Assembly (NCBI GenBank): GCA_014529385.2
Contig: CM043957.1
Location: 70,193,003 to 70,257,002, forward strand
From: Adiantum capillus-veneris
Taxonomy: Eukaryota; Streptophyta; Polypodiopsida; Polypodiales; Pteridaceae
Length of the DNA stretch: 64,000 nt
Direction: 5' to 3'
Position 1 is the first letter of the stretch; every line of letters starts with the position of its first letter. Shown piece by piece: positions 11,115 through 22,315 of this stretch. The translations under genes and the position numbers were made by a program. Below the pieces are notes generated by a model, which was not told the origin of the DNA, did no database searches, and was given only the letters and a program-made list of their open reading frames with translations.

Positions 11115-11528
11115 ATGGTCGAGAGGGGCATGAGTAGGCTTTGGGTGGACCCTGAGGCAGTCATGGAAGAAACAGAGGCTGTTATGGAGGAGCAAGAACC
11201 TATTAGGGAGGAATCACCTAGAAAGAAAAATGAGCAAGGCATGGAGGATCCAGAGCTAGTTATGGACAAGATTGAGCCAGTTAGGAAGGAGCCTATGCCA
11301 GTAAGGGAGGAGAATGAGACAGCCACGTAGAGAAATGAGACCTCCAGGGAGGAGAATGATCCTGCCAGGGAGGACCCTGAGCTTGTACCAGAGGAGATGG
11401 ATAAAGCTCAAGAAAGGCAAGGGGAAGCCTCTGCTTCACGAGGACCATCCAATGATGAGCCTTTACCAGAGGACTGTAGTATTTTAGAGCAAATCAACAA
11501 AGAAACAAAGAGGAATTGCAAGTTCTAA
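11115..11528 (+). pseudogene. Acidic repeat reading frame downstream of the H3-like gene
   Basis: The frame opens at ATG 11115 and is rich in Glu, with repeated PE-VMEE / PIREE / PVRKE / PVREE blocks of about 8-10 residues. A TAG at 11328-11330 interrupts it, after which the same frame continues with the same style (NETSREENDPAREDPE...) to TAA at 11526. The DNA repeats GAG-AGGAG motifs, so the frame could be a by-product of repeat expansion. It starts 149 bp after the H3-like stop on the same strand and might be a separate exon or gene of the same ancestral locus. No domain is recognised. Confidence 0.3.
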
Positions 11529-11660
11529 TCAGCTCAGCGCCTCTGCATGCACAAATACTACTTCCTAGAAGGTCAGAGGAGTCCTGCATTTTCAACCTTG
11601 ATCAACAAGACTTCCTGTGCATGCACAGTTTCTCCAACTCCAACACGACGGATGCGGTCG

Positions 11661-12160
11661 TCAACATTGCTATGTGGTACTTCTCAAGCTCTTTATAAGT
11701 CATCCTTGGTTCATTAAATGTCTCACTTCCACTAAGACAAGGGTCAATACCAAGCGAGTCAGTGGCTTATGGAATTGGATAGGTAGACCACTCACTCGGT
11801 ATTGACCCGTGTCTTTGTGGCAGTCATCAACATTGCTATGTGTTATGTCTCAAGATTTTCTTTATAAGTCATGCTTGGTTCATTGGTAGATGGCTCACTA
11901 CCGCTAAGACATGGGTCAATACCAAGCGAATCAGTGGTTTATGGAATTTGATAGGTACACAACTCGCTCGATATTGACCCATGTCTTTGTGGCAGTCATC
12001 AACATTGCTATGTGGTACATCTCAAGCTCTTTATGAGTCAAGCTTGGTTCATTAGATGGATCACTACCGTTAAGATGGGTCAATACCAAGCGAGTCAGTG
12101 GCTTATGGAATTTGATAGGTGTCCCAATCGCTCGGTATTGACCCATGTGTTTGTAGCAGT
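11661..12160. repeat. Three tandem ~165-bp units, each with a long imperfect hairpin
   Basis: Each unit begins (C/G)TCAACATTGCTATGTG, passes TTGGTTCATT, and ends TTTGT-GCAGT. Unit starts are near 11661, 11828 and 11998. Within each unit a stem forms. In unit 1, CCACTAAGACA-GGGTCAATACC (from 11729) pairs with GGTATTGACCCGTGTCTTTGTGG (to 11820). Unit 2 pairs 11900-11930 with 11963-11992, and unit 3 pairs 12066-12094 with 12127-12157. The loop (TCAGTGGCTTATGGAATT-GATAGGT) is conserved. Stem pairing is kept while flanks drift. Confidence 0.85.
11900..11992 (+). ncRNA. Candidate microRNA/siRNA-type hairpin (best of three)
   Basis: The 5' arm GACATGGGTCAATACCAAGC (from 11908) pairs almost fully with the 3' arm ending GATATTGACCCATGTC; the terminal loop is about 35 nt. 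A stem of about 30 bp with few, mostly symmetric mismatches matches the shape of plant MIRNA precursors. No promoter, expression or target is visible in the window. The strand is arbitrary because both strands fold. A MITE-like origin is an equally good explanation. Confidence 0.3.
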
Positions 12161-12172
12161 GACAGCTCACTG

Positions 12173-12872
12173 AAAAGTCTAATCTTTGCCATTGATTCAT
12201 GCTAGGCACGCTATCTTGCTTCTATTCGCTGATGTTCAAAACAAAATATAATTAATAGATCCGCTGATCTTGACTATGCTCCAGAACAACGGAGTTTCCT
12301 TTTGGCTCTGTTGGGCTAGTTTAGCATAGTCAATTTTGATTTAGCGCGTTTTCTGGTCACTACATACAATCAATCATGAGTTTCTTCTTGCCTTGTAAAA
12401 ACCATGTTGGATTTAGGATCTTCTTTCTCCTCATCCTTGATGGTTTTGGTGTAGTGATCATTGGAGTCTGTTGTTATTTGACCTTGAAGATAAGATTGTC
12501 TCCTACGCAAACTCCGGGCAAAGCAGGTTGTTGTTGACGTAGTAGACAATCTTATCTTCAAGGTCAAATAACAACAGACTCCAATGATCACTACACCAAA
12601 ACCATCAAGGATGAGGAGAAAGAAGATCCTAGATCCAACATGGTTTTTACAAGGCAAGAAGAAACTCATGACTGATTGTATGCAGTGACCAAAAAACAGG
12701 CTAGATCAAAATTAACTCTGCTAAACCAGCCCAACAGAGCCAAAAAGGAAACTCCGTTGTTCTGAAGCATAGGCGAGATCAACGGATCTATTATGTACAT
12801 TTTGTTTTGAACATCAGTGGCAGAAGCGAGATAGCGTGCCTACCATGAATCAATGGAAGATATTAGACTTTT
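12173..12872. repeat. 700-bp near-perfect palindrome (foldback element or siRNA hairpin locus)
   Basis: AAAAGTCT at 12173-12180 is complemented by AGACTTTT at 12865-12872, and the complementarity continues with no net gap to TACG/CGTA at 12504-12507 and 12538-12541. This leaves a 30-nt loop at 12508-12537. By eye the 335-bp arms differ at only a few percent of positions. No direct repeat of the flanks (target duplication) is obvious. The 99-codon minus-strand frame at 12370-12669 is built from both arms and is a symmetry artefact. It lies 13 bp after the tandem hairpin array. It could be a foldback/MITE-type element, a recent inverted duplication, or a hairpin-RNA source. Confidence 0.92.
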
Positions 12873-13498
12873 TAGCAATCGGGGGAGAGGGCAAGGGACC
12901 AGTGGCACCATCTGGGGGAGAGGACAGGGGAGCATTAGCAGGGGAAGGGAGCAATAACTACCTCTCTTTGTATACATCTTGATAGAAACAACACAATTTG
13001 TAAACTTTTCTGAGACAATGAAAAGTGTACATTTGTTAAACATTGTTTAAGCGGCACAAAATGTCTCTGTATTAGTCATTTTGAAGAATACATCATGGTT
13101 TGCATGGCATCAAAGCTCATTGCATGCACATGTATGTGACCTAGCTTTCGTTGGAAGCAATTAAATGAAGTGTATTTGAGAGGGAATCCTTGCAGAATGT
13201 TGTTTTCTCCTTGCGTCTTGGAATCTGAGAAGAAGAAAGAGGTAGATTCTATCTCTCAATGTATTAGACATAATCAAAATTAATCCATTTAGTAAGCACC
13301 TTTCTATTGTTGAGATTGAATGCATACAATTCCGGCAAAAGTGGAAGTTCTTCACATGTAAGATCTACCCTGAGCTATGCAAGAGCTGTGCTTCACATTG
13401 TCTCCATCACAATAAGTAGGCTGTCTCGAAAGTAGAGCTCCATTGATAAAGGTTTGTTCTCAAGGCTAGAATCTGTATCTTGGTTGTGGAATAAGCTG
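12873..13498. other. Spacer before the copia insertion; nothing supported
   Basis: AT-rich single-copy-looking DNA with short frames only. The minus-strand stretch at 13161-13500 could be the continuation of the relic at 18624-19587 that the copia element now splits, but no motif supports this. Confidence 0.4.
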
Positions 13499-13503
13499 CC
13501 CAC

Positions 13504-13726
13504 TGTTGGAATTAGGGTTGCAGAGAAACACACACAGCTTGGAGAAGATGAAGGAAGATCAAGGCACACAATAGAGAGTTACTTAGTGTGCAATGGAAAG
13601 ATAGATAGCCCTAGAGTGATGGGCATATATACAATTCTCGGGGGAAAAAACCTCCAAAAGAGGGAAAAAATGCCCCGGCGGTCCTAGTGTGTTCACAAAC
13701 ATCACTACCACATGTATATGGTAAAA
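13504..13726 (-). repeat. Copia 3' LTR
   Basis: 223 bp. Its inner end reads GTAAAA where the other LTR has GTAACA, a point change at the LTR tip. A U3 TATA-like TATATAC sits in GGGCATATATACAATTC near 13624-13632. Confidence 0.9.
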
Positions 13727-13728
13727 AA

Positions 13729-13738
13729 TCCCCCTTGG
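13729..13738 (-). promoter_or_regulatory. Polypurine tract of the copia element
   Basis: On the minus strand CCAAGGGGGA lies two bases from the 3' LTR, the expected place for the plus-strand primer of reverse transcription. Confidence 0.75.
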
Positions 13739-13800
13739 AGTGATGCGGTGAACGAGAGCTGGCACATGAGTAAAGGAAGTGCCATGCCCTAAGGACATGA

Positions 13801-16800
13801 TCAGTCCACAAAGGGGAGTAAGCCCAAAGCTTTGTGGAAAGCTTCAAGCTTCTCACGAGACAATGCCTTTGTGAAAAGATCTGCAAGGTTGGCTTGTGTT
13901 GGCACATAAGCCAAGCTTATCTCTCCTGCTGAGAGCCTCTCCCTGACATAGTGGTTATGCACCTCAATGTGCTTTGTGCGAGCATGAAAAACTGGGTTCC
14001 TCACAACTGCCAATGCGCTTTGGCTGTCAGTGTAGATAGTGTTGGCAGTGTCGTATCCAACACTCAAATCAGCCATAAGGCGTCTGAGCCATACACATTC
14101 AACCGTAGCTATGAAGACTTCCATGTACTCAGCCTCACAACTCGAAGTGGCCACAGTAGGTTGCTTAACCATGATATACATGAACTGCCAAGCATGAAAC
14201 AAAAACCACTTGTGGACACTCGCGTGTCAAAACAACCAGTCCAATTTGAGTCCGAAAAAGCATGTAAGTCTGGCAACAATGATCCCCCCTTGGGATAAAA
14301 CAAGCCAACATGTAAAGCCCCACTAAGGTAGCGGAATATGCTCTTGATAGCCTGCCAATGCTTAGGCCCTAGGCTATGCATAAATCTGCTGACCTGTGAG
14401 ACTGCAAACTGAATATCTGGCCTCGTGTTGCATACATAAATGAGGTAGCCAACAACATTTTGGTAAAGAGTGACATCAGCAGGATTTCCAGCATCATGTA
14501 GACTCAACTTCAAACCTGTTTCCATGGGAGTCGCAATAGGTTTGCAATCCTCAAGTCCAAACTTACACAACAATGTCTCTATGTAACTTTTCTGACACAA
14601 GGCAATACCACCATCATACTGCTTAAACTGTATACCCAAGTAATGATGCAACATCCCCAAATCTTTCATCTTGAAAGTAGCATTCAAATCAGCCTTAAAC
14701 TCAACAATATGTCTCTCATTTGGTCCATTGATCAGCAAGTCATCTACATAAAGAACCACAATGAGAAGTACATCACCCTCACGCTTTACATACAATGTGC
14801 TTTCTATTGGATTGTTATGAAAGTCTCGTTTGACCAAATGAGTGTCAGCTTTCTCATACTAAGCACGAGGAGATTGCTTCAACCCATACAAAGCCTTCTT
14901 ACATCTGCACACTTTGTCCTCTTGTCCCTTTTATGACAAAACCGCGAGGCTGCATTACATAAACTTCCTCAAATATGTCACCATTCAAGGAAGCAGTAAC
15001 AATGTCTGATTGATGTACATCCCAACCAAAATGAGTTGCCAATGCACATAGAAAACACACAGTAGTCATACTACAAGTGGGAGCAAAAGTCTTTTCATAA
15101 TCTATGCCTTTTTGCTGTGCATAACCCTTTGCAACAAGTTGAGCCTTATGGCGATCAATCTCACCATCCGGCTTGCGTTTCAACTTGTAAACCCACTTTG
15201 TACCAATGGCATTTTTGCAAGGAGGCAAATCACATAAAGTCCATGTGTCATTTTCTATAAGTGCATCGTATTTTGATTGCATGGCAGCCATCCAATTTTC
15301 TGAATTCTGTGCTTCATCAAAAGAGAGAGGCTCCTCAACATCATGTAAGCTAGACACAGCCAAAGCATAACAATCTGATACATAAGATGCATGGCGAGAG
15401 CCGGAATGAGTAAAACTAGACAAAGGTGCATCCAATTTACTGTCACCCAAAGTGTGCACCAGCCGTTTTGGCATACCTCTAGCCTGCTCATTTTCAGCCC
15501 TTTCCTCATCAAGTACATCATGTACATCTGCATCAGTGATAGGCTAATCTGTAACATTTTCAGAAACCCCCATAGGCTGTATATTTTCCTCATTGAAACT
15601 TAAATTTGTATTTCGCCACTAAAATGAGGCAACAAAGTGTCATAAATGTCCTGTGAGCTTACATTATTGTCTCTAGTGCATGACAACAAAGGCTGAACAA
15701 AATCTTCCACAAACACTACATCTCGTTGAAACCAGAATACATTTTGTTTGTGGATGATACAACCTGTCACCTTTGCTTCAGCACTATAACCAACAAAAAT
15801 ACATTTGACAGCCTTATCATCCAATTTTCTGCGCTGTGTTTGTGACACCAAAGCATATGCCAAACAGTGGCCAAAAACATGCATGTGCTCAATAGAAGGC
15901 TTTCTATCATGCCATGCTTCATATGGAGAAATAGACTGCAAGGCTTTTGTAGGACACCTGTTTAGTACTTTAGTGGCACACATGATGGCCTCAAGACAAA
16001 AAGAATGCGGCAAAGCTTGACTTTTGACCATACATCGTGCCATTTTTGTAAGTGACCTGTTTTTCCTCTTAGCAACACCATGTTGCTAAGGTGTATAAGG
16101 CACTGTACATTCGTGTTTTATTCCACCAATAGCCAGAAATGCATGGAATTCATAAGACATATACTCCCCCCCTCGATCGGAATGGAGGGTGCCCATAGTA
16201 CATTTCGAGACATTTTCAACCATAGCCATAAATTGTTTGAAGCACATAAAAACTTCGGACTTTTCTTTAAGCAAAAATACCCATGCATCCTAGAGTAATC
16301 ATCAATAAAAGTCACAAACTAAAGGTAATTGCCCAAGGACGGAGTTTGCATGGGCCCACAAACATCATTATGCACAAGCTGCAACCTGCATGTGTCCCGA
16401 ACTGAACCATCCTTTGGAAACCTAGAACGTTGCATGTTACCCAAAATACAGCCTTCACAAACATGTTTGACAGGTGCTTCAAGAGGTGGCAAAGAAGCAA
16501 CCATATCAGATTTCTGCAAAAGTAGCAAACTAGCAAAATTCAGATGACCAAAACATGCATGCCAAAGTTTTTCATCTGAAATAGCCCTTGAATCTGCAAC
16601 AACATTTGCAAAATGTTTTCCACACTTGTCATACAAAGTGAGCTTATACAACCCACAACACAAAATGCCAGATGCAACAATTTCATCACCAAAATTGAGA
16701 TCATGAACTATACATCTGTCATCCACAAATTTGACTACAAGTCCAAGTCTAGCAAGTGCGGATACAGATAAGAGATTCTTCTTGATCCCAGGTACATACA

Positions 16801-17062
16801 GTGCATAAACAAGTGTGAAGGAACTGCCATTTTTAGCAGTAAGCACAATCTTTCCAACTCCTTGAACCGCATAAGAGGCATTGTTGGCACAAGTGACTGA
16901 ATTCCCTTGAGGGATAGACTCAAGATAGGTGAACAATTCACGATGTGAGGTAATGTGCTTTGTAGTACCACTGTCGAAATACCACACATGTGAATCTGCA
17001 GTAACTGACAAGTATGCATCATGGACAACATGATTGTAAGTGTACTCTGCACCAAATCCCAT
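13801..17062 (-). pseudogene. pol: Copia pol: protease, integrase, reverse transcriptase, RNase H
   Basis: Reading leftward, protease is marked by WYFDSGTTKHIT (catalytic DSG), followed by a GAG-pre-integrase zinc region (LWHACFGHLNF ... CEGCILG). The integrase core has HNDVCGPM, IDDYSR and HSDRGGEY. A stop at about 16087 interrupts TP-QHGVAKRKN. RT begins with WMAAMQSKYDALIENDTW and GTKWVYKLKRKPDGE and has QSDIVTASLNGD and LYVDDLL; the fingers-palm region is split near 14840-14930. The connection (SRFMHSLGPKHWQAIK, HAFSDSNWTGCFDTR) leads to RNase H with SSCEAEYM and TDSQSALAVVRN, ending ADLFTKALSREKLEAFHKALG. At least five frame changes or stops separate these pieces, so no functional polyprotein can be made. 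All main active-site residues remain recognisable. Confidence 0.93.
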
Positions 17063-18074
17063 TCTGCATCAACATCATCATTACAGTTTCCTTTTACAGA
17101 AGACTCAGCAATGGCTACATTTGTAGTGGAACTAACATTTGCAGTGGAACCACCCTCTTTCTTCTTAGCCTCTTTGACCTTCAACTTAGGAAACTGCTTG
17201 ATCAAGTGATCATTAGCTTTACAATAATGGCAATGCATCTTCTTTTTGCCCTTATCACCAGAATTTCCAGACGAATTGCTCCCAGTAGAAGCACTAGGAA
17301 CATAAGTTTTGCCACTCGCAGCAGAACCATAAGAAGTGGATGCATTGTTGTTACCACCCTTTCTTTGAGAAGAAATAAAAGCTTGCTCAACTGCACGTTG
17401 CCTAGTCCTGTTTTTTCTGGAAAGCGACTCTTGCAATAGCAATGTGCATAATGCATCAAACTTGACAACTTCAGGATTTTTTTGTGTCATCAGTCTCCAA
17501 GTACTAGCAAAAGTATGGTAGGAATCTGGTAAGGCATCAAGAACAATCTGCACAAGGGAACTGTCTGAAATGACTTGACCAGCAGAAATAAGTTGCTCAT
17601 TGATATCCTTGACACCAGCAAGGAAAGTTCCATATCATCTTCCTCATGCATAATCTTTGGCTCCAGCTCTTTACGTAGCAAAGAAATTTTAGCCTCATTG
17701 TGACTTGCGTAAAGACCAGCCAATATATCCCAAGCCTGTTTTGCAGATTTTGTTGAACGAATGTGAAGAACAATGGTGCGCTTCACAGACAACTCAATCA
17801 ATGCATGAGCCTGCGCATCCTTTACATCCCAACAAGATTGTTCTGCCGTAGGCAAAACAACTCTATTAGCAGCAATCCTAGCAGCAAGACCTGCACCATC
17901 CTCAACATCGCCTGCATCCTCAGAACCACGTACATCAATGCCCTGCACAATATTCCAGACACCCTTTGACACAAGTACATGTTGCATCATGTAAGCCCAC
18001 ATAGGGTAATTGTCCCCATCCAACCTGTCCTCAACAACAAACATCTTGAACACATCTGTGTTGTTGTCAGCCAT
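17055..18074 (-). pseudogene. gag: Copia gag (nucleocapsid) with lost zinc-knuckle cysteine
   Basis: The start at 18074 gives MADNNTDVFKMFVVEDRLDG then DNYPMWAYMM, the usual copia gag opening (L-G-NY--W). A gag-type helix region follows (SAKQAWDILAGLYAS, LLRKELE). A frameshift near 17630 moves the frame to IVLDALPDSYHTFASTW. The nucleocapsid reads CHYCKANDHLIKQF: the CX2CX4HX4C knuckle has Phe in place of the last Cys. It is preceded by a Lys-rich linker. The gag is dead by frameshift, and the altered knuckle would itself impair RNA packaging. Confidence 0.9.
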
Positions 18075-18376
18075 GGTAAATGCTGCACCTCATGTGAAAA
18101 CTGCCCGAAAAGAGGAGAAACAAAGCGGGAACAACACGTGCAATATAGCACAAACCGTAGAAGACTGTATTCACCTGTTATGCAAAAAATGGCACTGAGA
18201 GAAATTCTCCACAAAATGACGAAATAGCTTGTGCAGACCTGCCTGTAGTGGAAACGGAGGCCGAAATTAGTCGGAATTAAAAGTCTAAGCGAACGCTTGC
18301 CAAAAATCACTGTAATTGGAGAAAGTGAGCAGGCGTATGCTGGAGCAGCTGACGACTAAGCCCGGGAGGATGTAAC

Positions 18377-18390
18377 TTGCTCTGATACCA
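18377..18390 (-). promoter_or_regulatory. Primer-binding site (initiator Met-tRNA type)
   Basis: On the minus strand TGGTATCAGAGCAA begins two bases after the 5' LTR end. It is complementary to the 3' end of plant initiator Met-tRNA. Confidence 0.9.
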
Positions 18391-18392
18391 AT

Positions 18393-18618
18393 TGTTGGAA
18401 TTAGGGTTGCAGAGAAACACACACGACTTGGAGAAGACAAAGGAAGCTCAAGGCACACAATAGAGAGTGTGTTACTTAGTGTGCAATGGAAAGATAGATA
18501 GCCCTGGAGTGATGGGCGTATATACAATGCTCGGGGGAAAAAACCTCCTAAATAGGGAAAAATTCCCCGGCGGTCCTAGTGTGTTCACACACATCACTAC
18601 CACATGTATATGGTAACA
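18393..18618 (-). repeat. Copia 5' LTR
   Basis: 226 bp, starting TGTTACC and ending TTCCAACA on the element strand. It differs from the 3' LTR by point changes and a small GTGT insertion. Confidence 0.93.
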
Positions 18619-18623
18619 CCCAC

Positions 18624-19587
18624 TCAGAAGATGATATCTAAAATAGTAAAACGACACTATGAAATTTTGAGAGCTTATAATAAACTTGCAAATTATGGAC
18701 TTCTTTTGCAAAATACAGATTTTGCCTTGTGACTGTTTCTTATCCCAATTATCATCTAAAAAGTCCAAATAGCTCTCAAACATTGTTGCGGTAGTTCTTA
18801 TTTGCCCATCGAAGAAGAAACCTACAAACACTTCAAGAGGCATAAATAGTGCGAGCCGAACAATTTTTGTGGCAATTGCATACTTGAGGGACTTTTTTAT
18901 ATCCTGAAACAACTTATTCCTAAAGCTTTCACTAGTTTGCGAAGCTGGCAAAGAGCAATCCTTGCTGTCAAAGGATGAAAGTGGCAAAGGAATTACACGA
19001 CCCCAACCAAAGGAAGTTCTTGGCTCCAAATATGACATATCATAAAAGAATATTCCGTTATCTGTAAGTTCCTTGTGTTGTCTTCCACGGTACATTTGCT
19101 TACCAGTAAATGCATGGAAAGCATCAAAAATCCCAAGTATGCTCTCAACTAGTTGCCAGTCCGTCCTATTTGATGGATAAATATCTGAAACATACCAAAG
19201 ATGATATCCCCCACTTAACCTTCGAATATAATCATGCACTAAGTGAGATGCTTACAGTTGGGTCGATGCCGTGTAAAACTTGGAGGAGATATTTGCAACC
19301 TTAGATCTGCATGCTGGAAAGCATGTTGTATGAGGACCTCTTTCACCCGCTTGCTTGCTTTGTGCACACACTTTAAACTCTTTAACTTGTCCCTTGAAAG
19401 CCTCCACAAAATCATTGTGTTGCCTCCTCTTCCTCGTCCTAGTTTGCAGTAGTACCCAACTTCCGATAGTTATTCGAGATGGTATCCATGCTTGATCATC
19501 TGTAGTATAACTGTAAAAAATGCTAACAGAGTTGATGATAGTGCTAGGCCTTTGAGAAGCAGTCATGGTGTGCACTAGAATACACAA
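18624..19587 (-). pseudogene. Unrecognised gene relic interrupted by the copia element
   Basis: Two minus-strand segments read as protein. The first, from 19587, contains IPSRITIGSWVLLQTRTRKRR and a Cys-bearing part (ERGPHTTCFPACRSKV). The second, in another frame from about 19239, contains SGGYHLWYVSDIYPS, PRTSFGWGRVIPLPLSSFDS and LKYAIATKIVRLALFMPLEV. The second runs up to the copia target site at 18623, and the insertion may have cut it. The Cys/His content and aromatic-rich style resemble transposon ORFs, but I cannot name a family. Confidence 0.35.
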
Positions 19588-20205
19588 AAAAATTAGCGTA
19601 AATATGAAAAATGGAAGAAAGCTTTGAGAGGGAAGTGGAGCTACTCAAAGTGATATTTGGGCGGGAATATAGATACTAGAGTCTTCAATGAAAGTTCTGA
19701 AATTCGTCGATACAAAGTTAGTACAACTTATGGCATTTATGCTTTGAAAGCGTGAAATTGTGAAATTTGATGAACAAATATAATATTTTCTCTCTTTTTT
19801 CTAAAAGAGCTTGGCTCCAAAATGTCGATTCTCAACGTAACGTAAGCCTCTTCCTCATTGGTCAAGCGCCACTCTCTCTCTAGAACTGAAAGGCCCAAAA
19901 GTGAGTCCAACTTTCTCCTAATGTTGGGACTCAAAGCCTCCAATGGTTCATGCATGATTCCGGATTCCTATTGTTTGCCCTTGTAGAGGCCCCTATTAGA
20001 GCTAGCAAGTGTAAGAACTACAGTGGGAATTATGTTGCAGAATGAAGGGTAGGCCAATACTTAAGACTCAGCAAGGGCGTGCGCATGTAGCAGACCAAGA
20101 CTCAATGGCAGCATGGTGCCTAAGATTGCGAAACCACCACTGAATCAGTGAGGGTGCCACATCATGGGAGCAAGAGATGTCACACTGTGTGCGCACGTAT
20201 GCACG

Positions 20206-20208
<3 letters not shown>

Positions 20209-20241
<33 letters not shown>
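20209..20241. repeat. (TG)n microsatellite
   Basis: About 16 TG dinucleotides. Confidence 0.95.
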
Positions 20242-20242
<1 letters not shown>

Positions 20243-20391
20243 CAATACGACAATCCTCCATTCATTCATCCTATGCATATTCTCCAACATGAGGGTATCA
20301 TGGAGAGAAAGCTCCATATTGGCCACAATGGCCTGCCTAATTATGGGTTTCCAGGTGGCTTGCGTAGATTCCACTGTCCGATTTTGATAAC

Positions 20392-20394
<3 letters not shown>

Positions 20395-20461
<67 letters not shown>
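20395..20461. repeat. (GA)n microsatellite
   Basis: About 33 GA dinucleotides. Confidence 0.95.
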
Positions 20462-20463
<2 letters not shown>

Positions 20464-21283
20464 CCCATGTAGTATTGTTTCTATCCCACAACATTTTTGA
20501 TTTCGAGCTCCTCCAATATCGCCAAGTTTTTGAGAAACCATGCATAGTCGCTCATCCAAGGGTGTTTTCCTACACGCCATTAATGGTGAGAAGCGAGAGG
20601 GGATGCATCATCATGGTCTTTACACTAATAGTCATGACTCTCTCCATTGCCAATTATGCCAAGTTGACCTTGCAATATGTGCTCCCAAGAGAATCACAAA
20701 GTCTTTTTTTAAAACACACACCTGCAACATGGGCTCAACTACATGTAGTATGGGATTGGGAGAGACTCACAGAAGCTTGCCGACCTGTAATATGGATTCG
20801 AGGGGTACCTCGGCACTACCGACATGTGAGCGCCTCTCCAATTCAAGGGCAGACAGGGTAGTGCCTGCAATTCAAGGCCAGAGAAGGTATAACTACCATA
20901 TTGACATCAGTGCACGGAATGTGAGGGGTGCGTTGCACCCACATTGGCACCATGATGGCCAAAGGGAGGGGAAGTGCTAGTAGAGACAAGGGAGGGAAAG
21001 GCTGTGGTTGCAAGCATTTGCAGCCACGTGGAGGGGAAGTGCTAGTAGAGACAGAAGAGGGGAAGCCGGAGGGTCTCTTTATGCACAGAGATGAAACCTA
21101 AATACTGAAGCTAGAAAGAGGTAAAAGGATATTGGGAGCTCCATGCAGTGTGGTAGTTCATGCAAAGTGTCTGCTCGAAGTCTCCTCCGACCGCTACACC
21201 TATAGACTGAGGCAGAGTGTTTTCTCGATGGTTGTTGCCCAGTAGTGCTAGTTCCTACGCTTTCCATTGCCTTTCCTGCAAAA

Positions 21284-21320
21284 ATCTCTCTCTCTCTCTC
21301 TCTAGATACCTCTTTTTGGT

Positions 21321-21414
<94 letters not shown>

Positions 21415-21425
21415 TCTCTCTAGAT
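21284..21425. repeat. Compound (CT)n / (TG)n / (GA)n / (CT)n microsatellite
   Basis: CT repeats, a TG run (about 21321-21358) and a GA run (21358-21411) lie between two copies of CTCTCTAGAT-CTCTTTTTGGTGGTGTGTG. The duplicated flank suggests local tandem duplication across the repeat. Confidence 0.9.
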
Positions 21426-22315
21426 CTCTCTTTTTGGTGGTGTGTGAGAGAGAAAGAGAGCACAAGTTAATGGCCGTAGTAGTAAGGGGAAGGTGTTTCC
21501 TTTTTGTGAGGAAAATTTCACACAAATGCAAGATGATGCTGCCGTTAGTGATATGGTGTCTCTCTGCAAATGGTTATGTAGGCAAGGTAGTGTCTACCTC
21601 CACCTCAATGATGGTTGGTGCCCTCTCTATTGTTCTAAAAAGCATCTTATTGTACATGGAAAATATGGTAGAAAGCAAGCTAATATGGCCATAATATGAT
21701 AATATCCCTCAAGATGCCTCCATATTTTATGTCAGAAGGTTCATCTTTGTAGCTAGGTTCTTTCTCCTCCAGAAACTAGAGTACTTGGCCATCACAATAC
21801 ATGGACAAAAGAATGTTCAAAACTCGCATGCATGTGGCGTGGTCGACATAGCCAAGGCATTTGCACATCGTGTTTTAATCCAGAACACCTTCGCAAGCAC
21901 CAATTTTCATTGGGTACTGATAGCGCTTAGATGGTTGGGATTTCAATAGCTACAAATTATAGCTCTCAAATGGATCTTTGTCCTACCTTGTGGAGCATGC
22001 CATCTACCCAGGTTAATATGACCATCGTGTTCCATGCTGTCATGTGGACTCAAATCATCTAGTGTCGCTTGGATTCACTGTAGCTCAAGGTTGCAACAAT
22101 GCCCACACCTGTTGCTCAAGACCTGCCAAGCATGTACTACCGACTCCCCACAACTTGAGGCTGTACCTGTTGCTCAAGGCAAGGTGAGGGGGGTCTCAAC
22201 CCGCTGATTAAGGGAAGTCAAGAACCTTGAGTGGAAAATGAGCTGCCAGGTGGTTGCTAGGTGTAGAAGAGGTGGCAAATTGGTTGGAACCCATCCACAA
22301 TGGCTTAACAGATTT

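Larger units (their letters stand above)
13504..18618 (-). mobile_element. Full-length Ty1/copia retrotransposon
   Basis: A 5.1-kb element has LTRs at 13504-13726 and 18393-18618, both bounded TGTTGGAATTAGG...TATGGTAACA on the plus strand. The five bases on each outer flank are identical (CCCAC at 13499-13503 and 18619-18623), a clean target duplication. The primer site is next to the right LTR and the polypurine tract next to the left LTR, so it runs on the minus strand. The order protease-integrase-RT-RNase H is the copia order. The reading frame is broken repeatedly, so it cannot move by itself. The two LTRs are alike by eye apart from scattered changes and small gaps, suggesting a moderately old insertion. 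Confidence 0.95.

Noticed and set aside
11661-12160. CRISPR-like array (repeats with spacing)
   Set aside because: Only three long units with internal hairpins in a plant genome; unit and spacer structure does not fit CRISPR.
12370-12669. 99-codon minus-strand frame
   Set aside because: It is centred on the palindrome and made of both arms; its length follows from symmetry, not coding.
17014-17439. 141-codon plus-strand frame
   Set aside because: Shadow of the copia gag/protease on the other strand.
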